From the NCBI RefSeq assembly GCF_004000605.1, contig NZ_CP018911.1:620001-684000 (forward strand): a stretch of DNA of 64,000 nucleotides, given 5' to 3'. Numbering within the stretch: the first letter of the stretch is position 1; every line of letters begins with the position of its first letter. Below the pieces are notes generated by a model, which did not search any database, was not told where the DNA came from, and saw nothing but the letters and a program-made list of their open reading frames with translations. The position numbers were made by a program, and so were the translations under genes. The DNA comes from Glycocaulis alkaliphilus (GTDB taxonomy: Bacteria > Pseudomonadota > Alphaproteobacteria > Caulobacterales > Maricaulaceae). Shown here piece by piece: positions 16,074-24,467 of this stretch.

Positions 16074-17683
16074 TGCCCGTGCTCTCGTCCCGCCTCAACG
16101 CCTCAAGCGATGAGTTCCGCGCCAATGCGGACAAGATGGCCGAGCGCCTTAGCGAAGTGCGCGCGCTGGAGGAGAAGGTGCGCGCCAACTCCGAACGCAA
16201 GCGGGCGGATTTTGAAAAGCGTGGCCAGCTTCTGCCGCGCGAGCGCGTGGCGCGGCTGCTTGACCGGGATGCGCCCTTCCTCGAGCTCTCGCCGCTGGCG
16301 GGCCTGAAAATGCATGATGATGACGGGGATCGCGGCGCCTCTGGCGGTGGCTCAATCGTCGGCATCGGGCAGGTCTGCGGCAAGCGTGTCATCATTGGCG
16401 CGTCCGACAGCGCCATCAAGGGCGGCACGGTCGCGCCGATGGGACTGAAAAAGGCCCTGCGCGCGCAAGAGATCGCGTTGGAGAACAAGCTGCCCATGAT
16501 CCATCTGGTGGAGTCCGGCGGCGCGAACCTGCTCTATCAGGCCGAGATTTTCGTCGACGGGGGCAGGAGCTTTGCCAATCAGGCAAGACTGTCCGCTGCC
16601 GGTATTCCGCAGATCGCGGTGGTGCATGGCTCGTCAACGGCGGGCGGGGCGTATCTGCCGGGCCTGTCTGACTATGTCGTGCTGGTGAAGGGCAATTCGA
16701 AAATCTTCCTCGCCGGACCGCCGCTGGTCAAAGCCGCCATTGGCGAGGACGCGGACGATGAAAGCCTTGGCGGGGCAAAGCTCCACGGCGAGGTGACAGG
16801 CCTTGGCGAATATGTCGCCGAGGACGATGCGCAGGCCATCGCCTATGCCCGCGAGATCATGGACAAGCTGAACTGGGATGGCGCCACCCCGCCGGGGCAA
16901 GGCGAAGCGCCCAAATTCGCCAGCGAGGAATTGCTTGGCGTGGTCCCGGCCGATGACCGCACCCCCTATGACGTGAAGGAAGTGATCGCCCGCATCGTCG
17001 ACGGGTCGGACTTCCTGGAGTTCAAGGCGCGCTATGGCGCAGAAACCGTGTGCGGCCATGCCCGCATTGGCGGCCATCTTGTCGGCATTCTGGGCAATAA
17101 CGGTCCGATCCAGCCCAAAGGCTCGATGAAGGCCGGGCAGTTTATTCAACTCTGCGACCAGTCCGGCACGCCGCTCATCTTTTTACAGAATACCACCGGC
17201 TACATGGTCGGCTCCAAGGCAGAGGCCGATGGCGCGATCAAGCACGGCTCGAAAATGATCCAGGCCGTCGCCAATGCGCGCGTGCCCAAAATCACCATCG
17301 TGCTCGGCGGCTCCTATGGCGCTGGCAATTACGGCATGTGCGGGCGCGGGTTCGATCCGCGTTTCATCTTCGCCTGGCCGACCGCCCGCACCGCCGTGAT
17401 GGGCGGAGCGCAGGCCGCCAAGGTGATGGAGATCATCACCCGCGCCAAGAATGAGCGCGCCGGCCAGCCGACCGATGAAGATGGGCTCAAAGCCATGAGC
17501 GACATGATCCGCACCGGGCTGGAGGAGCAGTCCTACGCCCTCTTCGGCACGGCGCGGCTATGGGATGACGGCATTATTGACCCGCGCGACACCCGCGCCA
17601 TCCTCACCGAGAGCCTGAATATCTGTGCTGAAGGCAACGCCCGCGCGCTGAACGCCAACACGTTTGGTGTGGCCCGTTTCTAG
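16073..17683 (+). CDS. acyl-CoA carboxylase beta (carboxyltransferase) subunit, geranyl-/methylcrotonyl-CoA carboxylase type
   Basis: Transfers CO2 from carboxybiotin to an alpha,beta-unsaturated acyl-CoA. The 536 residues equal the length of MCC/GCC beta subunits. Crotonase-like half-domains are visible: VESGGANL, the first oxyanion region GSSTAGGAYLPGLSDYVV, then FLQNTTGYMVG and LGGSYGAGNYGMCGRGFDPRF in the C-terminal half. From memory, the GGRSFANQARLSAAG stretch and LSDYVV are closer to AtuC (geranyl-CoA carboxylase) than to LiuB. It overlaps the SDR stop (TAATG) and is followed 21 bases later by the acyl-CoA dehydrogenase. Substrate choice between geranyl-CoA, 3-methylcrotonyl-CoA and others is unproven. 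Confidence 0.87.
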   Translation: MPVLSSRLNASSDEFRANADKMAERLSEVRALEEKVRANSERKRADFEKRGQLLPRERVARLLDRDAPFLELSPLAGLKMHDDDGDRGASGGGSIVGIGQVCGKRVIIGASDSAIKGGTVAPMGLKKALRAQEIALENKLPMIHLVESGGANLLYQAEIFVDGGRSFANQARLSAAGIPQIAVVHGSSTAGGAYLPGLSDYVVLVKGNSKIFLAGPPLVKAAIGEDADDESLGGAKLHGEVTGLGEYVAEDDAQAIAYAREIMDKLNWDGATPPGQGEAPKFASEELLGVVPADDRTPYDVKEVIARIVDGSDFLEFKARYGAETVCGHARIGGHLVGILGNNGPIQPKGSMKAGQFIQLCDQSGTPLIFLQNTTGYMVGSKAEADGAIKHGSKMIQAVANARVPKITIVLGGSYGAGNYGMCGRGFDPRFIFAWPTARTAVMGGAQAAKVMEIITRAKNERAGQPTDEDGLKAMSDMIRTGLEEQSYALFGTARLWDDGIIDPRDTRAILTESLNICAEGNARALNANTFGVARF

Positions 17684-17704
17684 AGTTTCAAAAGGAGCTC
17701 CCCC

Positions 17705-18862
17705 ATGCAGTTCACCACCGAACACAACCAGCTTCGCGACACCATCGCAAAATTCGTCGCGACCGAGATCAACCCTCATGTGGAGGAGTGGGAAAAGGCG
17801 GAAGAGTTTCCTTCCCACGAGCTCTTCAAGAAGATGGGTGATCTGGGCCTTCTCGGCCTGCGCTGGCCGGAAAAGTTCGGCGGGGCGGGGCTCGATTTCT
17901 CCTACGGACTGGTGTTCGCCGAGGAGCTGGGTCTTGTGAACTGCGGCGGTGTGCCGATGGCTATTGGCGTGCAGACCGACATGGCGACCCCGGCGCTGGC
18001 CAATTTCGGCTCTGACGAGCTGCGCGCGGAGTTCCTGGCCCCCGCCATCTCCGGCGATGCGGTGGTGTGCCTTGGCGTGTCGGAGCCCGGTGGCGGGTCT
18101 GACGTGGCAGCACTGAAAACCACCGCTAAATCCGATGGCGATGACTACGTCATCACGGGCACCAAGATGTGGATCACCAATGGCATGAAGGCCGATTGGT
18201 GCTGCCTGCTGGCCAACACGTCCGACGGCCCGGCCCACGGCAATAAATCCCTCATCATCGTGCCGATGAACTCCAAGGGGATTACCCGCCAGAAAATCCA
18301 CAAGATCGGCATGCATTGCTCGGATACCGCCCAGCTCTTCTTTGATGAGGTGCGGGTGCCGAAACGCAACCGGATCGGGGATGAAGGCGCGGGCTTCCTC
18401 TACCAGATGCTGCAATTCCAGGAGGAGCGCCTGTTCGGCGCGGCCTCTTCGCTCAAAAGCCTCGACCGGGCGATTGATCTGACCATCGAGTACACGCGCG
18501 ACCGCAAGGCGTTCGGCCATTCGGTGCTGGACAATCAGGTTGTCCATTTCCGCCTGGCTGAGCTGCGTACCGAGGTGGAGGCGCTGCGCGCGCTGACCTA
18601 CCGCGCCGTCGCGGACTTCATGGAAGGCAAGGACGTGACGCGTCTTGCCTCCATGGCGAAGCTGAAATGCGGCCGCCTGACGCGCGAAGTCTCCGACACC
18701 TGCCTGCAATACTGGGGCGGCATGGGCTACACCTCGGACAACCCCATCGCCCGCTCCTTCCGCGATGGCCGCCTGATCTCCATCGGTGGTGGCACCGACG
18801 AGATCATGCTCGGCATTATCTGCAAGCTGGAAGGTACTCTTCCCAAGCGCCGGAAGGACTGA
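17705..18862 (+). CDS. acyl-CoA dehydrogenase, citronellyl-CoA dehydrogenase (AtuD)-like
   Basis: FAD-dependent alpha,beta-dehydrogenation of an acyl-CoA. The 385 residues are full length. Flavin-binding segments CLGVSEPGGGSDVAAL and WITNGMKADWCC, and the C-terminal QYWGGMGYTSDNP, are standard. Near the end the usual catalytic EGT reads GGGTDEIM, but a Glu is available in MLQFQEERLF, the position used as base by isovaleryl-CoA and long-chain enzymes, so activity is expected. It follows the carboxyltransferase as in atuC-atuD, and its TGA overlaps the ATG of the enoyl-CoA hydratase by one base. AAGGAG is a strong ribosome-binding site. Substrate is inferred from context only. Confidence 0.9.
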   Translation: MQFTTEHNQLRDTIAKFVATEINPHVEEWEKAEEFPSHELFKKMGDLGLLGLRWPEKFGGAGLDFSYGLVFAEELGLVNCGGVPMAIGVQTDMATPALANFGSDELRAEFLAPAISGDAVVCLGVSEPGGGSDVAALKTTAKSDGDDYVITGTKMWITNGMKADWCCLLANTSDGPAHGNKSLIIVPMNSKGITRQKIHKIGMHCSDTAQLFFDEVRVPKRNRIGDEGAGFLYQMLQFQEERLFGAASSLKSLDRAIDLTIEYTRDRKAFGHSVLDNQVVHFRLAELRTEVEALRALTYRAVADFMEGKDVTRLASMAKLKCGRLTREVSDTCLQYWGGMGYTSDNPIARSFRDGRLISIGGGTDEIMLGIICKLEGTLPKRRKD

Positions 18863-19662
18863 TGAGCGCGCCCGAGACAATCCTGATCGAGACCCGTGCC
18901 GGGGTGCGTCACGTGACGCTGAACCGGCCGGAGACCCGCAATGCCATGTCGCTGGCCATGGTGGACGAGCTGCTGGGCGCTCTCAAAAGCGCTGAAAGCG
19001 ACGGCGTGCGCGCCATCGTCCTTAAAGGCGCTGGCGGGCATTTCTGCTCTGGCGGAGATGTGAAGGATATGGGCGCGGCCTACGCCGGCCCCGGCCCTGA
19101 TGGCGAAGACCCCGCAGCCAAGGTCAACGCCCAGTTTGGCCATTTGTGCAAAGCCTATGCGGAGACCGGCCTGCCGGTGATCGTGGTGCTGGAAGGCGCG
19201 GTGATGGGCGGCGGGTTTGGGCTGGCGTGCGTGGCTGATGTGGCGCTGGCGCGCGAGACGGCCCTGTTCCGCCTGCCGGAAACCGGGCTTGGTCTCGTCC
19301 CGGCGCAGATCGCGCCGTTCCTGGTGGAGCGGCTGGGGTATTCCGAAGCCCGCCGCCTCGCCGTGACGGGAGGCAAGATCGATGCGCTGGGCGCGCTGCG
19401 TCTCCGGCTCGTGCATGGCGTGCATGAGGGCGAGGATGCGATGAATACGGCGCTGGAAGCGGTGCTCGCCGACATTCGTAAAGGCGCGCCGAACGCCATA
19501 GCCGAAACCAAGCGCCTGATGCGCCGCGCGCGCCTGCATGATGCAGGCTCCCTCATTGATGATGCGGCCAGGGTGTTTGCCGCTGCCGTGCGCAGCGAAG
19601 AGGGCGCGGAAGGGCTGTCTGCCTTCATCGAGAAACGCCCCGCCAAATGGGTGCAGGGATGA
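18862..19662 (+). CDS. enoyl-CoA hydratase/isomerase family protein, AtuE-like
   Basis: A 266-residue crotonase-fold enzyme. Visible are HFCSGGDVKDMG (oxyanion region), GAVMGGGFGLACVADVALA and FRLPETGLGLVPAQIAPFLVERLG with the second catalytic Glu. At the first catalytic position GGGFGLA lacks the Glu found in classical hydratases (GGGCEIA), a feature shared by methylglutaconyl/isohexenylglutaconyl-CoA hydratase-like enzymes and by some isomerases. The start at 18862 uses the ATG overlapping the dehydrogenase stop. A REP-like repeat separates it from the carboxylase alpha gene, which is otherwise in the same direction. Probably hydrates the carboxylated intermediate of the pathway. Confidence 0.85.
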   Translation: MSAPETILIETRAGVRHVTLNRPETRNAMSLAMVDELLGALKSAESDGVRAIVLKGAGGHFCSGGDVKDMGAAYAGPGPDGEDPAAKVNAQFGHLCKAYAETGLPVIVVLEGAVMGGGFGLACVADVALARETALFRLPETGLGLVPAQIAPFLVERLGYSEARRLAVTGGKIDALGALRLRLVHGVHEGEDAMNTALEAVLADIRKGAPNAIAETKRLMRRARLHDAGSLIDDAARVFAAAVRSEEGAEGLSAFIEKRPAKWVQG

Positions 19663-19684
19663 GCGGCCTCACTTGCCTTTCTTT

Positions 19685-19787
19685 CGTCATTCCGGGCGAA
19701 GCGCGTCAGCGCGTAGACCCGGAACCCAGCGCTTCTTTCATAAAGTTCTGGGTTCCGGATAACGCCTTCGGCGTTTCCGGAATGACG
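19685..19787. repeat. REP-like palindromic repeat, family A copy 1
   Basis: About 100 bases bounded by CGTCATTCCGG and its reverse complement CCGGAATGACG. Inside are GCGCGTCAGCGCG, CCCGGAACCCAG and CTGGGTTCCGG. It lies within the catabolic operon between the hydratase and the carboxylase alpha gene, so it would form a hairpin in the transcript. Copies 2 and 3 are at 25950-26046 and 38269-38369. Confidence 0.9.
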
Positions 19788-19822
19788 AGGGGTGGGGTGT
19801 TCTGCTGTCAGAGGGCCGCGCC

Positions 19823-21787
19823 ATGACCACTCCCATCAAATCCGTTCTGGTGGCCAATCGCGGCGAGATCGCCGTGCGGGTTTTGCGCTACGCCAAGAGC
19901 CGCAATATCCGCGCGATTGCCGTCTATTCCGATGCCGATGCGGACGCGCTGCATGTGCGCGAAGCGGATGTCGCCGTGCATATCGGCCCGGCAGCGGCCT
20001 CCGAGAGCTATCTTAAGATCGAGGCGATCATTGCCGCCGCGAAGGAAACCGGAGCGGATGCGATCCATCCGGGTTATGGCTTCCTGTCGGAGAATGCGGC
20101 CTTCGCACGCGCCTGCGCGGCCGAAGGCATCATCTTCATGGGGCCGCCGGCCGACGCTATCGAGGCGATGGGCGACAAGGCGCGCGCCAAGGCGCTGCTG
20201 GCCGCGTCCGGCATATCCATGGTGCCCGGCTGGCAGGGCGAGGATCAGTCCGACGCCAATCTTGCAAGCCAGGCTGACGCAATCGGCTTTCCGCTTCTGA
20301 TCAAGGCCGTGGCAGGCGGGGGCGGGCGCGGCATGCGCGCGGTCAATTCCAGCGCGGAGTTTGCAGACGCGCTTGTCTCGGCCCGCCGGGAAGCCAAATC
20401 CGCCTTTGGCGATGATGCGGTGCTGCTGGAAAAGCTGATTCACCCCGCCCGCCATGTCGAGGTGCAGGTCTTCGCCGACAGTCATGGCAATACGATCCAT
20501 ATCGGCGAACGAGACTGCTCGGCCCAGCGCCGCCGCCAGAAGGTGATCGAGGAGGCACCCTCACCCGCCGTCAACGAAACGCTTCGTGCCGCCATGGGCG
20601 CAGAGGCTGTGCGGGTGGCGCAGGCCGTGGGCTATGTGGGCGCCGGCACGGTGGAATTCCTGCTGGATGCGGACGGGAAATTCTACTTCCTTGAGATGAA
20701 TACGCGCCTGCAGGTGGAGCATCCTGTGACCGAAGAGGTCTACGGGATGGACCTTGTCGAATGGCAGTTCGTGGTCGCGTCCGGCGGCATGCTGCCCGCC
20801 ACGCAGGAGCAGATCGTCCCGGAAGGCCACTCCATCGAGGTGCGGCTTTACGCTGAAGACCCGCTGGACGGGTTCAAGCCGCAATCGGGCGACATCATCC
20901 ATTTCGAGCCCGAGGATGCCGCGCGCGAGGTGCGCATCGATACCGGGTTTGAAACCGGCGACGTAGTGAGCACCGCCTATGACGCGATGGTGGCGAAAGT
21001 GATCGCCTTCGCGCTCAATCGCGATGAGGCCATCGACCGGCTGATCGCCGGGCTCTCCAAGGCCCCCATGCTGGGCGTGAAGACCAATCGCGATTTCCTC
21101 ATCCGCCTGCTGGACAGCGAAGCCTTCCGCACTGGCGCGGTGACGATTTCTGATCTGGACGAGTGGGCGGCCTCCGCCAACGGTCCTTTTGCGCCAGAGC
21201 GGGTTCCCGGTGAAGGCATAGCGGTGGCGGCAGCTTTGCTGGCCTCTCCGGCCGAGGGCGCGGTGCGCGGCGGGTCGGTGAAACGCTTCACCCTGCCTCT
21301 GGAAGCTGACGGGGAAGCGGTTGACGTCTTCGTGGAGCAGGACGGCCCGCACGCCGTCACGGTGAGCCTCGGCGAGGCCCGCCATACCATTACCCTCCTG
21401 GACGAAGACGCGCCTCACTTGCGCTACCGCCTCGATGGCGTGGACCGGCAGGCCTGCGTGGCCGAAGGCGAAGACGGCACGCTGCACATAGCGCTGGAGC
21501 GCCGCATCGTGGCGGTGCGTGAACCGTCTGCCTTCTCAGGTAACGATGCCTCCGACCCCTCGCGCATTACGGCGCCCGTTTCCGGCGCTCTGGTGGCACT
21601 GAACGTGAAGCCCGGCGACACGGTGAAGGCGGGTGATGTGCTGGCCCTGATGGAAGCGATGAAGATGGAAATGCGCCTCACCGCCGCCGCGAACGGCGTG
21701 GTGAAGGCGGTACATGCAGCCGCAGGCCAGCAGGCCGCGGGCGGCACACTTCTGATTGAACTGGAACTTGAAGGATCAAACCCATGA
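19823..21787 (+). CDS. acyl-CoA carboxylase alpha subunit (biotin carboxylase plus biotin carrier), AtuF/LiuD-like
   Basis: ATP-dependent carboxylation of its own biotin. The 654 residues contain the biotin-carboxylase N-terminus (VLVANRGEIAVRVLRYAKS), the ATP-grasp loop KAVAGGGGRGMR, the HIGERDCSAQRRRQKVIEEAPSP block (quoted core: ERDCSAQRR), EMNTRLQVEHPVTE with the catalytic residues, and the C-terminal biotin-attachment motif EAMKMEM about 35 residues before the end. It pairs with the beta subunit three genes upstream. Its stop overlaps the BKACE start (ATGA), so the two are coupled. Length and order match geranyl-CoA or methylcrotonyl-CoA carboxylase alpha. Confidence 0.92.
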   Translation: MTTPIKSVLVANRGEIAVRVLRYAKSRNIRAIAVYSDADADALHVREADVAVHIGPAAASESYLKIEAIIAAAKETGADAIHPGYGFLSENAAFARACAAEGIIFMGPPADAIEAMGDKARAKALLAASGISMVPGWQGEDQSDANLASQADAIGFPLLIKAVAGGGGRGMRAVNSSAEFADALVSARREAKSAFGDDAVLLEKLIHPARHVEVQVFADSHGNTIHIGERDCSAQRRRQKVIEEAPSPAVNETLRAAMGAEAVRVAQAVGYVGAGTVEFLLDADGKFYFLEMNTRLQVEHPVTEEVYGMDLVEWQFVVASGGMLPATQEQIVPEGHSIEVRLYAEDPLDGFKPQSGDIIHFEPEDAAREVRIDTGFETGDVVSTAYDAMVAKVIAFALNRDEAIDRLIAGLSKAPMLGVKTNRDFLIRLLDSEAFRTGAVTISDLDEWAASANGPFAPERVPGEGIAVAAALLASPAEGAVRGGSVKRFTLPLEADGEAVDVFVEQDGPHAVTVSLGEARHTITLLDEDAPHLRYRLDGVDRQACVAEGEDGTLHIALERRIVAVREPSAFSGNDASDPSRITAPVSGALVALNVKPGDTVKAGDVLALMEAMKMEMRLTAAANGVVKAVHAAAGQQAAGGTLLIELELEGSNP

Positions 21788-22647
21788 GCAAGGCCGTCAT
21801 CACCTGCGCGATCAATGGTGTGCTGACCAATCCCAAGCAGCACCCCGTGCCCGTCACCCCCGCCGAAATGGCGAAAAGCGCGCGCGAGGCCTACGATGCC
21901 GGCGCCGCCGTCATGCATGTGCATTTCCGCATGCAGGAAGACGGGATGGGCGGATTTCCAAGCTGGGATCCGGACCTGGCGCTGGAAATCTGCGACGCGA
22001 TCCGCGATGCCTGCCCCGGCATCATCATCAACCAGACGACCGGCATTGTCGGCCCGGATGTGTCAGGCCCGGTTGCCTGTCTGCGCAAGGTGAAACCGGA
22101 AGTCGCGGCCTGTAATGCGGGCTCGCTGAACTATCTCAAACTCAGGAGCGACGGGTCATGGGCCTGGCCGCCCGTGATGTTCGATAATCCGCTGGAGAAG
22201 ATCCAGACGATGATCGACGCCATGAAGGAGACCGGCTCGCACCCGGAGTTCGAGTGCTTTGATGTCGGCATTGTCCGCTCGGTCAATATGTATATCGAGA
22301 ACGGGATGGCCCCATCGGCCCACTATAATTTCGTGATGGGCGTGGCCTCCGGCATGCCGTGCGATTCGCGGCTTCTGGAGCTGCTGACCGAATACAAGCG
22401 CGAAGGCGATCCCTGGCAGACCACGCTGATCGGGCGCAGCGAAATCTGGCCCGTTCACCAGCGCGCTGCCGAGCTGGGCGGCATGCTGCGCACCGGGCTG
22501 GAGGACACATTCTACCTGCCCGACGGGGAACGCGCATCTGGCAATGGCGCTTTGATCGAAGCTCTGGTTCAATGTGCGAGAAACGCGGGCCGGGAGATTG
22601 CCTCTCCGTCAGAAGCCCGCACGCTGATGAACCTTCGGGGAGGATGA
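21784..22647 (+). CDS. beta-keto acid cleavage enzyme (BKACE, DUF849)
   Basis: Zn-dependent TIM-barrel enzymes that condense a beta-keto acid with acetyl-CoA and split it into a CoA ester and an acetoacetate-like product. The 287-residue protein has ITCAINGVLTNP at the N-terminus, the metal-binding MHVHFR, NAGSLNYLK, and the family C-terminal GGMLRTGLEDTFYLP. Its position directly after a carboxylase alpha gene, with an ATGA overlap, suggests that it consumes a keto acid made by this pathway or links it to acetoacetyl-CoA. The exact substrate cannot be read from sequence. Confidence 0.9.
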   Translation: MSKAVITCAINGVLTNPKQHPVPVTPAEMAKSAREAYDAGAAVMHVHFRMQEDGMGGFPSWDPDLALEICDAIRDACPGIIINQTTGIVGPDVSGPVACLRKVKPEVAACNAGSLNYLKLRSDGSWAWPPVMFDNPLEKIQTMIDAMKETGSHPEFECFDVGIVRSVNMYIENGMAPSAHYNFVMGVASGMPCDSRLLELLTEYKREGDPWQTTLIGRSEIWPVHQRAAELGGMLRTGLEDTFYLPDGERASGNGALIEALVQCARNAGREIASPSEARTLMNLRGG

Positions 22648-22649
22648 AT

Positions 22650-24467
22650 ATGTTGGCCGCAACCGCCGCTGATCTGCCACGTCTGGCCGGAGGCAAACGT
22701 TTTGCCTCCACACCGGCCCACCTGATCGAAAATGGTGAGAGCAAGCCGGACACAGCGGCTTATGTCTTCCATGACGGGTCTGGCTGGGTGACGCGCACCT
22801 GGCGGGATTACGCCGATGAGGCCCGCCGGGCCGGCCGTGCGCTGGTAGCTTTGGGTCTGCAGAAAGACCAGTCGGTGGCGATACTGGGCTTTAACCGGCC
22901 CGAATGGACGGTGATGGCCAACGCGGCGATGATGGCAGGCGGACGCCCTGCGGGCATTTACTGGACCAGCGCGCCGCCGGAAATCGCCTATATCCTCCAG
23001 CATTCGGAAAGCCCGGTCTATCTCGTTGAGGATACCGAGCAGGCAAAGAAGGCACTGGAGCTTAAAGCCGACTGCCCGAACCTTTCCCATATCGTCGTCA
23101 TGCGCGGGGCAGAGGCGCCTGAAGGCACAATGAGCTGGGACGCCTTCATGGCGCTCGGCACCGAGGACCATGAGGGAGAATTGCTGGCCCGCCTCGACGC
23201 GCTGGAAGAGCATGGTATCGCCACGCTGATCTACACCTCCGGCACGACCGGCCCGCCCAAGGCGGTGATGCTGAGCCATGGCAATGTGGCGTGGAGCGCC
23301 TCCGCCCTGATAGAGATGTTCGGGCGCAGCGATGATGACCGCTCACTCTCCTATCTGCCGATAGCCCATATCGCCGAGCAGCAGGCCTCCGTCCACAATC
23401 ACGCCGCCGCGGCAGGCACGCTCTGGTTCGCGCGCTCCATGGAGACGCTGGCCGAGGACCTCAAAGCCTGCCGGCCGACCATCTTTTTTGGCGTGCCGCG
23501 CGTCTGGGAGAAGATGGCCGAGACCATTCAGGGCCGCCTCGCCGAAGCGACCGGCCCCAAGGCCAAGCTCGCCAGATGGGCAATGGAAACGGCGCGAGAG
23601 GTCAATCTCGCCGCTATCGACAACAAATCCGTATCGCCGCTTCTCAAAGTCCAGAAAGCCATCGCCGACAAGCTCGTCCTCTCCAAGGTGAAGGACGCGC
23701 TGGGGCTGGACAAGTCACGCATGCTCATCTCCGGCGCGGCGCCGATTTCGATTGAGGTTCTGCGTTTCTTCGCCGGGCTCGATCTCGTCATCTATGAGGG
23801 CTACGGCCAGTCGGAGACCTCTGCACCGACCAGCTTTAACGGTCCCGGCGCCGCGCGCCTCGGCTCGGTGGGACGGCTGGTGCCGGGCATGGAGGCCCGC
23901 GTCACCGAAGAGGGCGAGCTGCTGGTGAAGGGCCCGAATATCTTCAAGGGCTATATGAAGAATAACAACGCCACCGCCGACAGCTTCACGAGCGATGGCT
24001 GGATGCGCACCGGCGATGTGGTCAATATCGATGATGATGGCTTCGTCTTCATCACCGGCCGGATCAAGGACATCATCATCACGGCAGGCGGCAAGAACAT
24101 CACGCCGGCCAATCTTGAAACCGACCTTATGAACATCCCGCTGGTCGAACACGCGGTGGTGGTCGGCGATGCCAAGCCCTATCTGGCGGCCCTGCTGACT
24201 TTGAGCGCTGACGGGCTGGCTGCCTTTGGCAAGAAGCAGGGGCTGGAAGGTGACATCCGCAGCCATCCCAAAGTGCTGGAAGCCATTCAGGAGGGTGTCG
24301 ACCAGCTTAACACCCGCCATGCCCGCGTGGAAAATATCCGTAAGTTTGCCATCCTGCCCGGCGCGTTGAGCGTGGAGGGCGGCGAGCTGACCCCGACCAT
24401 GAAGGTGAAGCGCAAGGTGGTCATTGAACGCCACCGGGAGATTGTTGAAAGCCTCTATGCCAAGTAG
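22650..24467 (+). CDS. AMP-dependent acyl-CoA synthetase (long-chain FadD15-like)
   Basis: Activates a carboxylic acid to its CoA thioester through an acyl-adenylate. About 605 residues. The AMP-binding signature YTSGTTGPPKAVMLSHGN is present, then YLPIAHIAEQ, the ATP-contact EGYGQSETSAPTSFN, GWMRTGDVV, and the hinge GRIKDIIITAGGKNITPANLE. The start at 22650 is preferred because GGGGAGG ends six bases upstream; an ATG two codons earlier overlaps that site. In this operon it most likely activates a terpenoid or branched acid for the dehydrogenase and carboxylase, similar in role to AtuH. Its 3' end overlaps the monooxygenase start. Confidence 0.92.
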   Translation: MLAATAADLPRLAGGKRFASTPAHLIENGESKPDTAAYVFHDGSGWVTRTWRDYADEARRAGRALVALGLQKDQSVAILGFNRPEWTVMANAAMMAGGRPAGIYWTSAPPEIAYILQHSESPVYLVEDTEQAKKALELKADCPNLSHIVVMRGAEAPEGTMSWDAFMALGTEDHEGELLARLDALEEHGIATLIYTSGTTGPPKAVMLSHGNVAWSASALIEMFGRSDDDRSLSYLPIAHIAEQQASVHNHAAAAGTLWFARSMETLAEDLKACRPTIFFGVPRVWEKMAETIQGRLAEATGPKAKLARWAMETAREVNLAAIDNKSVSPLLKVQKAIADKLVLSKVKDALGLDKSRMLISGAAPISIEVLRFFAGLDLVIYEGYGQSETSAPTSFNGPGAARLGSVGRLVPGMEARVTEEGELLVKGPNIFKGYMKNNNATADSFTSDGWMRTGDVVNIDDDGFVFITGRIKDIIITAGGKNITPANLETDLMNIPLVEHAVVVGDAKPYLAALLTLSADGLAAFGKKQGLEGDIRSHPKVLEAIQEGVDQLNTRHARVENIRKFAILPGALSVEGGELTPTMKVKRKVVIERHREIVESLYAK